Of a stretch of 64,000 nt of DNA, positions 40,099 to 48,879 are shown piece by piece. Numbering within the stretch: the first letter of the stretch is position 1; the number at the start of each line of letters is the position of its first letter. The stretch is from Nocardioides sp. W7. Lineage in GTDB: Bacteria > Actinomycetota > Actinomycetes > Propionibacteriales > Nocardioidaceae. Below the pieces are notes generated by a model. That model searched no databases. It saw only the letters and a list, made by a program, of their open reading frames with translations, and was not told the DNA's origin. Both the position numbers and the translations under genes were made by a program. The stretch spans positions 2,480,001 through 2,544,000 of the forward strand of contig NZ_CP095078.1 of assembly GCF_022919075.1 (NCBI RefSeq). The letters run 5' to 3'.

Positions 40099-40677
40099 AT
40101 GACCGTTCTCGACCTGGACGCCGCCGACCTGAAGTGGCTCGAGCACAACATCGCCGGCTCGGACCTGCCGGCGAAGCTCGTGATGCTGCACGCCGACGCA
40201 GAGCGGGGCACCCGCAGCGTGCTGGTGCGCTTCCCGGACGGCTGGCGGCGCGACGCCGTCGGCAACCAGCCGGCGGGCGAGGAGATGGTGCTGCTCTCCG
40301 GCGAGCTGAGCATGAGCGGTCTCGCCGTCGGGCCGGGTGACCTCCTGGTCGTCGAGCCCCGCGCGACCCGAGCGGCCACCTTCGTCGCCGACGGCACCAG
40401 CGCCCTGGTGTGGTTCTCCGGCCCCGGTGGCGGCTGGGCCGAGGGCTCCGCGGACGACGCCGGCACCGCCACCGTGACCCCGCTGGCCGTGGGGGAGCAG
40501 CGCGGTGCGCACGCCGGGCTGGTCGGCTCGATCACGGTCCACGACGACCTGCCCGAGCAGTCCTTCGCCGTCGACGTGGACGTGCTCTGGCCCGCCGACC
40601 GGCACTGGGCCTTCGTCCCCGCCGGTACGCCGGTCCCGGCCCGCCCCGGCCGCGCGGTCGTCCACCACTGGAGCTGA
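40099..40677 (+). CDS. Cupin-fold protein
   Basis: 192 residues. Two cupin-like halves: AGEEMVLLSGELSMSGLAVGPGDLLVVEP in the first and VHDDLPEQSF followed by a final beta strand in the second. The metal-binding His of motif 1 is replaced (GEEMV), so enzymatic activity is uncertain; could be a dioxygenase, isomerase or sensor. SD TAGGAG. Last gene of the operon before a strong terminator. Confidence 0.7.
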   Translation: MTVLDLDAADLKWLEHNIAGSDLPAKLVMLHADAERGTRSVLVRFPDGWRRDAVGNQPAGEEMVLLSGELSMSGLAVGPGDLLVVEPRATRAATFVADGTSALVWFSGPGGGWAEGSADDAGTATVTPLAVGEQRGAHAGLVGSITVHDDLPEQSFAVDVDVLWPADRHWAFVPAGTPVPARPGRAVVHHWS

Positions 40678-40697
40678 GCGACACCCGCCGTACGACG

Positions 40698-40732
40698 CAG
40701 CGCCCCGCCCGAGATCCTCGGGCGGGGCGCTG
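40698..40732. terminator. Perfect 16-bp bidirectional terminator
   Basis: CAGCGCCCCGCCCGAG (40698-40713), loop ATC, CTCGGGCGGGGCGCTG (40717-40732), between the convergent cupin and MFS genes. Confidence 0.9.
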
Positions 40733-40754
40733 TGCTGTGTAGTCAGGGGCCGAC

Positions 40755-42152
40755 TCAGCCGCCGGCGAGGGCCTTGGCGGCGTCGTCGTCGTAGGTGTGC
40801 CGGATCTTGGCGGCCATGCCGATGCAGATGAACAGCGGCGGCAGCAGGACCAGCATCGCGTACTGGAGCGAGTCGGCCTTGTTCAGGTCGAACGTCTCGG
40901 CGAGCAGGGTCGAGACGACGCCGATCAGCAGGGGACCGGCCGAGCCGCCGAGGGTGACCAGGAAGGTGAGCACGGCGAAGCCCATGCCGCGACCGTTGGC
41001 GGGCAGCACGTCCGCGTTGGCGGCCGTCATGTTCGGGATCGCCGCGGCGAAGCCGATGCAGGCCAGCGCGATCATGGCGCTGCGCACCGTGATGCCGGGC
41101 AGGAGGACGGTGCCGGTGAGGCCGACCGCACCCACGAGGAGGAAGACGGCCGAGACGTTGATCCGCCAGCCCTTCTTCAGGCCGTGGTACTTGTCGCCGA
41201 ACTTCGAGCCGAGCACGATGCCGATCACGATGCCGGTGCCGCCGACGGCGCCGGAGAGCGAGGAGCCGGTGGCCTCGCTGACGCCCTCGACCCGCACCAG
41301 GAAGGTCGGGATCCAGTAGAAGAGACCGGCGACCCCCAGCGACAGCATGGCCAGGGCGACGGTCACGCCGCGCAGGGTGGGGATGCGCAGCAGCTCCGCG
41401 GTCTGGGCCCGGATCGACCGGGTGTCGACGACGTGCTTGCCCTGGGCGGCCTCCGTGTCGCCGGTGCGGGCCTGCTCGAGCCGGTCGCCGAGGCCGCGGA
41501 TCGGGTCCTTGAGGGTGAGGACCAGGAGCGCCACGAGGAGCCCGGGGACGGCGGCGATGAAGAAGACCGTGCGCCAGTCGTACGCATCGGCGATGGCGCC
41601 ACCGAGGATGACCCCCGCGGGCAGGCCCATGTAGTAGCCCGCGCGCTCGAAGCCGTACGCCTTGGAGCGGCTGCGCGCCGGGTAGTAGTCGGCCAGCAGC
41701 GACGAGGCCGGCGGGTTGTAGAGCTGTCCGGCGCCGCCGATGACGATCCGGATGAAGAAGAACAGCATGAAGCTGGTCGCCAGGCCGCTCGCGACGGAGC
41801 AGAGGGACCAGATCAGGACGACGACCGAGATCGTCACCACGCGGGGGGCGCGGTCGGCGAGCCGGCCGGCGGGCAGCACTAGGAGGGCGCCGGCCACCGA
41901 GGCGGCGGTCGGGATCGCGCCGGCCCAGGTGTCGCTGAACCCGAAGTGGTCCTGGATCTGGGGCAGGGCGCCGGCGATCAGGTTGACCTCGACCCGGTCG
42001 ATGAAGGCGACGAGCGCGATGACGATCGCGGCCCACCAGCCGAACGGGGCAGCCTTGTTCAGGTCGATGGAGACCGGCGGCCTTCCTGCGTACGCCGTCA
42101 CCTCCACCAGGGCCGGTTCGGTCTCAGACTGCTCACGGGTCGCTTCCGACAT
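40755..42152 (-). CDS. MFS transporter, organic-acid/aromatic-acid type
   Basis: 465 residues with 12 hydrophobic helices and a central loop of about 60 residues around residue 215-270. FIDRVEVNLIAGALPQI in helix 1 and GRLADRAPRVV in the loop after helix 2 are MFS features. ATG preceded by TAGGAG. Divergent from the nitrilase-family gene and in the catabolic island, so it probably imports the substrate or a degradation intermediate. Confidence 0.88.
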   Translation of the reverse strand: MSEATREQSETEPALVEVTAYAGRPPVSIDLNKAAPFGWWAAIVIALVAFIDRVEVNLIAGALPQIQDHFGFSDTWAGAIPTAASVAGALLVLPAGRLADRAPRVVTISVVVLIWSLCSVASGLATSFMLFFFIRIVIGGAGQLYNPPASSLLADYYPARSRSKAYGFERAGYYMGLPAGVILGGAIADAYDWRTVFFIAAVPGLLVALLVLTLKDPIRGLGDRLEQARTGDTEAAQGKHVVDTRSIRAQTAELLRIPTLRGVTVALAMLSLGVAGLFYWIPTFLVRVEGVSEATGSSLSGAVGGTGIVIGIVLGSKFGDKYHGLKKGWRINVSAVFLLVGAVGLTGTVLLPGITVRSAMIALACIGFAAAIPNMTAANADVLPANGRGMGFAVLTFLVTLGGSAGPLLIGVVSTLLAETFDLNKADSLQYAMLVLLPPLFICIGMAAKIRHTYDDDAAKALAGG

Positions 42153-42207
42153 CCGGCCGGCTCCTAGGGTTCGAAGGTCTGGTGTGCGAGGCTTGGCGCC
42201 TAGCGTA

Positions 42208-42218
42208 GATCATATATA
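42208..42218 (+). promoter_or_regulatory. Island motif copy before the nitrilase gene
   Basis: GATCATATATA, a member of the KATNRTATATH set, ends on the first base of the AGGAG ribosome site (42218-42222). It could be a regulator site near the transcription start or simply an AT-rich promoter element. Confidence 0.45.
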
Positions 42219-42226
42219 GGAGCATG

Positions 42227-43855
42227 ATGTCGAACGTTCGTGTGGCCGCTGTCCAGTACGCCGTGACCGAGGACGTCGAGGAGAACCTCGACACCGCCCT
42301 GCGGATGACCGACCGGGCGGCGGCCGAGGGTGCCCAGGTGGTGGTGCTGCCCGAGTTCTGCAACCACGTCTCCTGGTACGCCGACCGCGAGCACGCGCGC
42401 CGGATGGCGCTCACCCTCGAGAGTCCGTTCGTGGCCGCCCTGGCGGCCAAGGCGGCCGAGCACTCCCTGCACCTGATGGCCAACTGCACCCTGGCCCGCG
42501 AGGACGGCCGGACCACGGGGAGCAACCTGCTGTTCGGTCCGGACGGGACGATCCTCGCCGTCACCGACAAGCAGGTGCTGATGGGCAGCGAGCGCGACCA
42601 CCTCGACCCGGCGATCGAAGCATCCCCGGTCGTCGAGACCGCCGTCGGCCGGGTCGGCCTCTACTCCTGCATGGACGGCGTCATCAACGAGACGCCGCGG
42701 ATGCTCGCCGTCGGCGGCGCCCAGCTGCTGCTGAACAGCATCAACTCCTTCGCCCTCGACGAGGCCTCGCTGCACGTGCCCGTGCGGGCCGTCGAGAACC
42801 GGGTCTGGGTGGTGGCCGCCAACAAGGTCGGCCCGCTGGTGCCACCGCACAGCATCGCCATGGTGGCCGAGCGCGTGGGCGTCCCGGCCGAGCTGCTGCA
42901 CGGCGCGGGGGAGGCCCAGATCGTGGCGCCCGACGGCACCGTGGTGGCGATCGGTCCCCGCACCGGCGAGGCCGTGGTGGTCGCCGACATCGACGTCTCC
43001 CTGGCCGACGACAAGCGCCGCCCCGACGGCACCGACGTGATGGCGACGCGCCGCCCCGACCTCTACCGCCCGATCCTCGACGCCCCGCGCGGGCGACAGC
43101 GCCCGGCCGGCGCCGCGGAGCTGGTGACGGCGGTCGTCGGCCCGGAGGGCGACGAGGACGTGGCGACCCTGCTGACCGAGGCGCTGGCGACCGGCGCCGC
43201 TCTGGTCGTGCTCCCCGAGCTCGCCGAGATCACCCCGGACGCCGTCGTCGCGGCGCTCGAGGGCTCCGACGCGCTCGTCGCGACCAGCGTGGCCGAGGGT
43301 GACGCCCACGTGGGTCTGGTGCTCTCGGCGGCCGGGGTCGTGCTGCGTCAGCGGCAGCTGCACTCGTGCGCCCGCCACGACTGGGCGAGCGACCTGGGGG
43401 AAGGCCTCGACGTCGCCGACCTGCCCTGGGGCCGGCTCGCGCTCGTCGTCGGTGACGACGCGCTCTACCCCGAGACGTTCCGGCTCGCGGCGCTCCAGGA
43501 CGTCGACGTCGTCGCGGTTCCGTTCACGACCCAGGCCGTCACCGACCTCGACCCGCTGCTGCTGGAGCGCGCCGCCGAGAACCGGCTCAACGTCGCGGTG
43601 GCCAGCCGGAGGGGCGAGTACGGCGCCGGTGCGCTCTACCCGCTGTCGACGGACTTCACCCTGTGGGCCTCCGACCGGGGTCCGTTCGCCGGCATCATCA
43701 GCCGGCCCGACCCGGTGCTGGCGGCCTCGTCGGTGCAGGTCGCGACCCTGCGCCCGGCATGTGCGGTCAACCGCTTCGTGAGCAAGGGGACCGACCTGGT
43801 CGACGGTCGCCCCTGGGGGCTCGCGGGCGTGCTCGTGGCGCCCGTCGGCGGCTGA
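42227..43855 (+). CDS. Tandem carbon-nitrogen hydrolase (nitrilase superfamily), second domain degenerate
   Basis: 542 residues, two nitrilase-fold domains in one chain. Domain 1 (1-265) has the full triad Glu43 (LPEF), Lys115 (VTDKQ) and Cys148 (GLYSCMDG), so it should hydrolyse an amide or nitrile. Domain 2 (about 295-540) keeps VVLPEL but has no equivalent lysine and a Gly-Asp in place of the cysteine (LVVGDDALYPE), so it looks non-catalytic. ATG 42227 is preferred over the ATG directly before it because of ribosome-site spacing. Amide opening of a lactam or maleimide-type product is an attractive but unproved role. Confidence 0.87.
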   Translation: MSNVRVAAVQYAVTEDVEENLDTALRMTDRAAAEGAQVVVLPEFCNHVSWYADREHARRMALTLESPFVAALAAKAAEHSLHLMANCTLAREDGRTTGSNLLFGPDGTILAVTDKQVLMGSERDHLDPAIEASPVVETAVGRVGLYSCMDGVINETPRMLAVGGAQLLLNSINSFALDEASLHVPVRAVENRVWVVAANKVGPLVPPHSIAMVAERVGVPAELLHGAGEAQIVAPDGTVVAIGPRTGEAVVVADIDVSLADDKRRPDGTDVMATRRPDLYRPILDAPRGRQRPAGAAELVTAVVGPEGDEDVATLLTEALATGAALVVLPELAEITPDAVVAALEGSDALVATSVAEGDAHVGLVLSAAGVVLRQRQLHSCARHDWASDLGEGLDVADLPWGRLALVVGDDALYPETFRLAALQDVDVVAVPFTTQAVTDLDPLLLERAAENRLNVAVASRRGEYGAGALYPLSTDFTLWASDRGPFAGIISRPDPVLAASSVQVATLRPACAVNRFVSKGTDLVDGRPWGLAGVLVAPVGG

Positions 43856-43867
43856 GCGCCGAGCCGG

Positions 43868-44581
43868 TCAGGCCCCGGCGACCTCGTCGGCCTCGGCCTG
43901 GCCGCTGAGCGCGGCCTGCAGGGCCGCCTCGCTGGTCTCGAGGTGCGCGACCCAGGCGTCCCGGAGCTCCTCGGCCTTGCCGTCACGGGCCAGGTCGAGG
44001 AGCGCGCGGTGCTCCTTGATGCGGGCCTCGGTCGTCTCCGGGGCCCGGTCGAGGTTCTCCATGCCGAGGTGCAGGTAGCGGTCGGCCGAGTGCCAGAGGA
44101 TCTCGAGCACGCGGCGGTCGACGGTGCCGGTGACGTCGTCGAGGATCGCGGCGTGGAAGGCGTGGTGGGCCGCGGCGAGGGCCGCCGGCTCCCGCTCGAT
44201 CTGGGCGTACTCGTCCAGGGCGACCTGGGCCGCCTCGATCCGCTCGGGGGACATCTGCTCCATCGCGCGCATCGTGAGGTCGCCCTCGATCACCCTGCGC
44301 AGCCGGTAGATGCCGGCGAGGTCGCCCTCGCTGAGCGGTGCGACCAGGGCGGAGCGACCGGGACGGAGGCTGACCAGTCCCTCGCTCTCCAGTCGGCGCA
44401 GGGCCTCGCGCACCGGGATGTGGCTGACGTCGAACTGCTCGCAGAGCTCGACGATCGACACCGCGGCACCGGGACGGATGTCACCGTTGAGGATCGCGCG
44501 GTGCAGTTCGTCGGTGACCCGGTCCACCAAAGACAGGTGGGCGATCGGGCGGACCGGTGCTCCGGTGCGCGTACGCGCCAT
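43868..44581 (-). CDS. GntR/FadR-family (FCD) transcriptional regulator
   Basis: 237 residues. Winged HTH (about 15-85) with LHRAILNGDIRPGAAVS and VSHIPVREALRRLESEGLV, then an all-helical FCD ligand domain (about 95-220) with metal-site residues around HHAFHAAI and the late KEHRALLDLARDG. ATG has AAGGAG upstream. Divergent from the flavin-reductase operon; the only DNA-binding regulator in the 37-64 kb island, so it is the likely controller of the shared promoter motif. Confidence 0.92.
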   Translation of the reverse strand: MARTRTGAPVRPIAHLSLVDRVTDELHRAILNGDIRPGAAVSIVELCEQFDVSHIPVREALRRLESEGLVSLRPGRSALVAPLSEGDLAGIYRLRRVIEGDLTMRAMEQMSPERIEAAQVALDEYAQIEREPAALAAAHHAFHAAILDDVTGTVDRRVLEILWHSADRYLHLGMENLDRAPETTEARIKEHRALLDLARDGKAEELRDAWVAHLETSEAALQAALSGQAEADEVAGA

Positions 44582-44618
44582 GCGAGTTCTCCTTGTACAT
44601 CCAGGTGCATCAGGTGCT

Positions 44619-44642
44619 CGGCGTGACGGTTTCGTTACGCCG
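44619..44642. promoter_or_regulatory. Near-perfect palindrome in the GntR / flavin-reductase intergenic region
   Basis: CGGCGTGACG-GTTT-CGTTACGCCG: 10-bp arms with one mismatch around a 4-nt centre. Centrally placed between the divergent genes; candidate operator or autoregulatory site. Confidence 0.5.
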
Positions 44643-44705
44643 GCGCAATCGTGGCACGTCCCGAGGTGGATTGTCCCAATCGGCTTGCGCGATTCACCTA
44701 TCCGA

Positions 44706-44716
44706 TATTGTATATT
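44706..44716 (+). promoter_or_regulatory. Island motif copy before the flavin-reductase operon
   Basis: TATTGTATATT, 8 nt before the GAGAGGAGG ribosome site. Nearly the same 14-bp context (GATATYGTATATTCT) recurs at 62977. Confidence 0.5.
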
Positions 44717-44739
44717 CTCTAGTCGAGAGGAGGTGCGCG

Positions 44740-46041
44740 ATGGTTGATCCCGCAACGTTTCGTGGCGTCATGGCCCAGTGGCCGAGTGGTGTCACGGTGG
44801 TGACCACGCTGGTGGACGGAGTGCGCCACGGCATGACCGCCAGCTCGTTCTCGAGCGTGAGCCTGGACCCGCCGCTGATCTCGGTCTGCCTCGACCGGCG
44901 CCTGTACTCCCACGAGCTGATCGCTCGAGGCGGCGTCTTCGGCGTGAACGTCCTCGCGAAGGACCAGGCCGAGGTGGCCCGCCGGTTCGCCGGCATGGTG
45001 CCCGGCCTCGAGGTCGAGGACCGCTTCGACGGTGAGTCCTGGACCACCGCGGCCACGGGGGTGTCGCTCCTCGACTCCGCCCTGGGCTGGCTCGACTGCC
45101 GGGTCGTGCACGAGTACCCCGGTGGCGATCACACGATCTTCGTCGGCGAGGTGCTGGCCGGCCACGCGGCCCGTCGTACGGCGCCGCTGCTGTTCCACTC
45201 GCGCGGTTGGGGTCAGTTCGCCGACGTGCTGCCCGACGTCGCCACGCTCGCGGACAGCGGCCTGGTCGCCGCGCTGCGTCGGCAGCAGCACCCCGAGGAC
45301 GGGGTGCTCCGGACCGCCCGGGACGTGGCCGCCAGCGGCGTGCGCGTCCGGGTGCTCGACCTGACCGACCACGTGGGCGACCCGGTCGCCGTCCCCGAGC
45401 CGCTCGCCGCCGGCGCCACCGCGCTCGTCGCGACCCGTGTCCAGCTCGAGCGGGCGCTGGCCCTGGACCTCGACGCGGTCGAGATCGCCGTCGACGCCGC
45501 CCGACCCGGCGCGGTGCAGGAGACGCTCAGCATCATCGAGGGCGTGGCGGACCGGGTCGCCATCGTCCTCGACGACGCGTTCGCACCGCACCGCACCGAG
45601 GCCGTGCTGGCCGCGGTGGTCGCCTTCTCGGACGCCCGGGTCCGCGAGATCGGGATGGCCGACAGCAACGGCGCCGCGACCCCGCTCCAGGTGCGCGCGG
45701 TGCTGCAGGACGCCGTCGGGCTGGCCCGGCCGGTGCCGCTGCGGGCCTGCCTCGGTGACCGTGACCGGCTCGGCCTGGTCAAGGCGCTGACGGCGCTGAA
45801 GAGCGGCGTCCACCACTTCGACACCACGCTCGCCGGCCTCGACGGCACGGTCGCGACCGAGGACCTCGTCCGGCTGCTCGGCGAGCTCGACGTCGACTCG
45901 CCGGCCGACGGCGGCCAGCTGGGCCGGGTCGCCGACGACCTCCGGCTCGCCATCGCCACCCGCTCCGACGTCACCGTCGGTGCCCACGACCTCGCGGCCG
46001 GCCAGGCCACGACCGATCCAGTAGTAGGAGCCGCAGGATGA
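44740..46041 (+). CDS. Flavin reductase fused to a degenerate HMG-CoA-lyase-like domain
   Basis: 433 residues. Residues 1-160 are an HpaC/HsaB-type NAD(P)H:flavin reductase (WPSGVTVVTT, GMTASSFSSVSLDPPLISVCL, FGVNVLAKDQ, GGDHTIFVGEV). Residues about 190-425 align with the HMG-CoA lyase barrel (REIGMADSNGAATPLQVR; SGVHHFDTTLAGLDGTVATEDLVRLL), but the metal-binding H-x-H has become ACLG and the cysteine loop is deleted, unlike the intact lyase at 37.3 kb. So the second domain is probably a non-catalytic scaffold. ATGA overlap with the acyl-CoA-dehydrogenase-like gene suggests a two-component flavin monooxygenase. SD GAGAGGAGG. Confidence 0.83.
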   Translation: MVDPATFRGVMAQWPSGVTVVTTLVDGVRHGMTASSFSSVSLDPPLISVCLDRRLYSHELIARGGVFGVNVLAKDQAEVARRFAGMVPGLEVEDRFDGESWTTAATGVSLLDSALGWLDCRVVHEYPGGDHTIFVGEVLAGHAARRTAPLLFHSRGWGQFADVLPDVATLADSGLVAALRRQQHPEDGVLRTARDVAASGVRVRVLDLTDHVGDPVAVPEPLAAGATALVATRVQLERALALDLDAVEIAVDAARPGAVQETLSIIEGVADRVAIVLDDAFAPHRTEAVLAAVVAFSDARVREIGMADSNGAATPLQVRAVLQDAVGLARPVPLRACLGDRDRLGLVKALTALKSGVHHFDTTLAGLDGTVATEDLVRLLGELDVDSPADGGQLGRVADDLRLAIATRSDVTVGAHDLAAGQATTDPVVGAAG

Positions 46042-47342
46042 CGGCACAGCTGACCGCCGAGTACCTCCTCCCCGATCTCACCGAAGCGGAGCGCGAGCGT
46101 GCTCTCCGTGTCGAGTCGGTGCTGCCGGCCATCGCCGCAGCGGCGGAGTCGGCCGACGAGGCCGGGGCGCTGCCCGAGGGTCACCTCAAGCTGCTCGGCG
46201 ACGCCGGCCTGCTGGGCCTCGTCGTACCGCGGGAGTACGGCGGCCTCGGGGGCGGGCTGCGTGACCTCGCGGCCACGACGTACACCCTCGGCACCGTGTG
46301 CGGCTCCACGGCGCTGGCCTTCTTCTTCCACTGCTCCTCCTCCTCGCGCGGCATGCTGCCGCTGGCCGCGCTCGAGGCAGGGCTGTACGACGACGAGGAG
46401 GCCCCGGTCGTGCGCGCCTTCGCCGAGAAGGTGCTGCACCTGATGGGCACCGAGAAGAAGGCCATCGGCAACTTCGCCAGCGAGGCGGTCAAGGCCTCGA
46501 ACGCCAACGTGCTGATCCGCACGACCGCGACCCGGACCGAGGGCGGCTGGCTGCTGAACGGCGAGAAGTCGTTCGGCTGCCTCTCCGGCTCGGCCGACTA
46601 CTACCTCGTCACCGCACGCCGCGAGGACGTCGAGGGGATGGACGCGCTCACCCTGTTCCTGGTGCCCCGCGAGGCCGAGGGCGCCCGCCCGCGCTCGCCG
46701 TGGATCGGCCTGGGCATGCGGGCCTCGGACAACAACGGCCTGATCATGGAGGACTGCTTCGTCCCCGACGAGCTCTCCCTGGCCGTGCCCGGCGCCTTCA
46801 CCCGCGCCACCTCGATGTCGCGCGGCTCGTGGGTCGGCAACCAGATCGCCATCGCCTCGATCTACGCCGGCATCGCGCAGGGCGTGTGGGACTTCGCGAT
46901 GGGGCGGGTGATGGCCGCGACGTTCGCCGACACCGGCAAGCCGATCGCCTCCAGCCCGATGCACCAGGTGATCATCGGCGACGGTGAGCGGCACCTGGCC
47001 GAGGCGCACCTGTGGCTGCGTCGCCAGATCGACCTGGAGGCCAGCGACCCGCCGATCCTGCCCAAGAACGAGGTCGTCCAGAGTTGGAAGCTCGCCAAGG
47101 GCGCCATCTGCGAGCACGCCCACGACGTGGCCCTGGCGTCACTGAAGATGTGCGGCACCTCCGGCGCCCTGATGGGCAACCCCATCGGCCGCGCCATCCG
47201 CGACACCGCCATGGGTCTCGTCCAGGCGTTCCCGGCCGAGCGCGGCAAGCTGGACCTGGCGAAGATGATCGTCGACAACGAGGGCTGGGCCGGACTGACC
47301 ACCAGCGACAGCTTCGCCAAGCCCTCCCAGACCGCCAAGTAG
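46038..47342 (+). CDS. Acyl-CoA-dehydrogenase-family flavoprotein (possible group D monooxygenase)
   Basis: 434 residues. N-terminal helical domain with LGLVVPREYGGLGGG, beta domain with GGWLLNGEKSFGCLSGSADYYLVTAR, C-terminal helical bundle with AICEHAHDVALASLKMCGTSG. The fold is shared by acyl-CoA dehydrogenases and by FMNH2/FADH2-dependent hydroxylases such as HsaA and HpaB. The overlapping flavin reductase favours the monooxygenase reading. The usual acyl-CoA dehydrogenase Glu could not be placed by eye. Confidence 0.85.
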   Translation: MTAQLTAEYLLPDLTEAERERALRVESVLPAIAAAAESADEAGALPEGHLKLLGDAGLLGLVVPREYGGLGGGLRDLAATTYTLGTVCGSTALAFFFHCSSSSRGMLPLAALEAGLYDDEEAPVVRAFAEKVLHLMGTEKKAIGNFASEAVKASNANVLIRTTATRTEGGWLLNGEKSFGCLSGSADYYLVTARREDVEGMDALTLFLVPREAEGARPRSPWIGLGMRASDNNGLIMEDCFVPDELSLAVPGAFTRATSMSRGSWVGNQIAIASIYAGIAQGVWDFAMGRVMAATFADTGKPIASSPMHQVIIGDGERHLAEAHLWLRRQIDLEASDPPILPKNEVVQSWKLAKGAICEHAHDVALASLKMCGTSGALMGNPIGRAIRDTAMGLVQAFPAERGKLDLAKMIVDNEGWAGLTTSDSFAKPSQTAK

Positions 47343-47350
47343 GAGACGCG

Positions 47351-48877
47351 TTGACCACCACTCAGGACGGCACCCAGGACGGCATCGACACGCCCCGTCT
47401 GGAGCTGCCGCTCCCGGCACAGCTCGTGGCGGGCGTCTGGTCGGCGCCGGCCGAGCAGCTCGACCTGATCCTCGAGGACGCGTTCCTCGGCACCCAGCTC
47501 GGCGCTGCGGCGGCCACCTCGGCCGCGGACGTCGAGCGGGTCGCTGCAGCCGCCCAGGTCGCCTACGAGTCCGGTGCGTGGGTGCGGATGTCGCCTGCCG
47601 CCCGGGCCGACGTACTCGACCAGGTCGCGGACGCGCTCGAGGGCGAGGTGCCGCGCCTCGCGGCGCTCGAGGCCTTCGCCACCGGCGTGCCCGTCACGCA
47701 GACCTCCATCGTGGGGATGATCGTCCCCGGCGCGTTCCGGCTGGTGGCGCAGACGCTGCGCGACGGCGTCCTCCTCGAGCACCACCAGGGGATGTCGGGG
47801 AACGGCGTCGAGGTGCATCGGCTGCCGCTCGGACCGGCCCTGTGCCTGGTGCCGTGGAACGCGCCGGCCCCGATGGCCGCGCACAAGATCGCCAGCTCGC
47901 TCGCCGCCGGCTGCCCGACGATCCTCAAGCCCAGCGAGTACGCGCCGTACGCCACCACCGAGCTCGCCCGGATCGTGGCCGGCGTCCTCGCGGAGGCCGG
48001 CCTCGGCTCCGGGGTCGACGCGGGCACCTTCCAGCTCGTCCAGGGTGGTCCGGGCGTCGGCGGCAGCCTGGTGAGCGACCCGCGGGTGCGGGCCGTGTCC
48101 TTCACCGGCGGCCTGCCCGGCGGTCGCGCGATCGCCGCGGCCTGCGCCGCCGACTTCACCGCGACCCAGCTCGAGCTCGGCGGCAACAACCCGCTGGTCG
48201 TGCTGCCGGACGCGGATCCGGCCGACGCGGCCCGCGCCGCCGTCGACCTGCTCACCACGCTCAACGGCCAGTGGTGCCGGGCGCTCGGACGGCTCGTCGT
48301 CCCCGCCGAGATCGCCGACGAGATCGTCAGCCTCGCCCTCGACCGGCTCGCGGACCTGCGGGTCGGCGACCCGCTCGACCCGGCCACCGAGCTCGGCCCG
48401 CTGGTGCACTCCGTGCACCTGGGCCGGGTGCACGCCGAGCTCGAGGCGAAGGTCGCCGTCGGGGGAGTCACCTGCACCAGCACCTCCGTGCCGGAGCAGG
48501 GTCACTTCCTCGCGCCGACCCTGCTCACCGGGGTGCCGGCCGCGGAGGCCCAGCACGAGATCTTCGGGCCGGTCGCGACGGTGCACGCCTACAACACCCT
48601 CGACGAGGCGCTCGAGCTGGCCAACGGCACGCCGTACGGCCTCGAGGGCTACGTCCTCGGCGCCGACACCGATCAGGCGATGGCGTTCGCGCGCCAGGTC
48701 CGTGCCGGCGAGGTCAAGGTGAACGGCTCGACGATCATGAGCCTGCACCTGATGACGCCACGCCCCGCCTGGGGACTCTCGGGGCTCGGCGAGGAGGGCA
48801 CCGTGGAGACCATCCGGATCTTCACGGGTGCCCGCGTCGTGGGCGTCGAGGGCGGGTTCGCCCTGCACGGCAGGTGA
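47351..48877 (+). CDS. Aldehyde dehydrogenase (first of two)
   Basis: 508 residues from a TTG start with TAGGAG 6 nt upstream; there is no in-frame ATG or GTG that keeps the N-terminus. NAD(P)-binding PWNAPAPMAAHKIASSLAAGCPTILKPSE, general base Glu in LELGGNNP, catalytic Cys in NGQWCRALGR, HEIFGPV near the C-terminus. Oxidises an aldehyde intermediate to the acid; substrate unknown. 8 nt after the flavoprotein gene. Confidence 0.92.
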   Translation: MTTTQDGTQDGIDTPRLELPLPAQLVAGVWSAPAEQLDLILEDAFLGTQLGAAAATSAADVERVAAAAQVAYESGAWVRMSPAARADVLDQVADALEGEVPRLAALEAFATGVPVTQTSIVGMIVPGAFRLVAQTLRDGVLLEHHQGMSGNGVEVHRLPLGPALCLVPWNAPAPMAAHKIASSLAAGCPTILKPSEYAPYATTELARIVAGVLAEAGLGSGVDAGTFQLVQGGPGVGGSLVSDPRVRAVSFTGGLPGGRAIAAACAADFTATQLELGGNNPLVVLPDADPADAARAAVDLLTTLNGQWCRALGRLVVPAEIADEIVSLALDRLADLRVGDPLDPATELGPLVHSVHLGRVHAELEAKVAVGGVTCTSTSVPEQGHFLAPTLLTGVPAAEAQHEIFGPVATVHAYNTLDEALELANGTPYGLEGYVLGADTDQAMAFARQVRAGEVKVNGSTIMSLHLMTPRPAWGLSGLGEEGTVETIRIFTGARVVGVEGGFALHGR

Positions 48878-48879
48878 CC

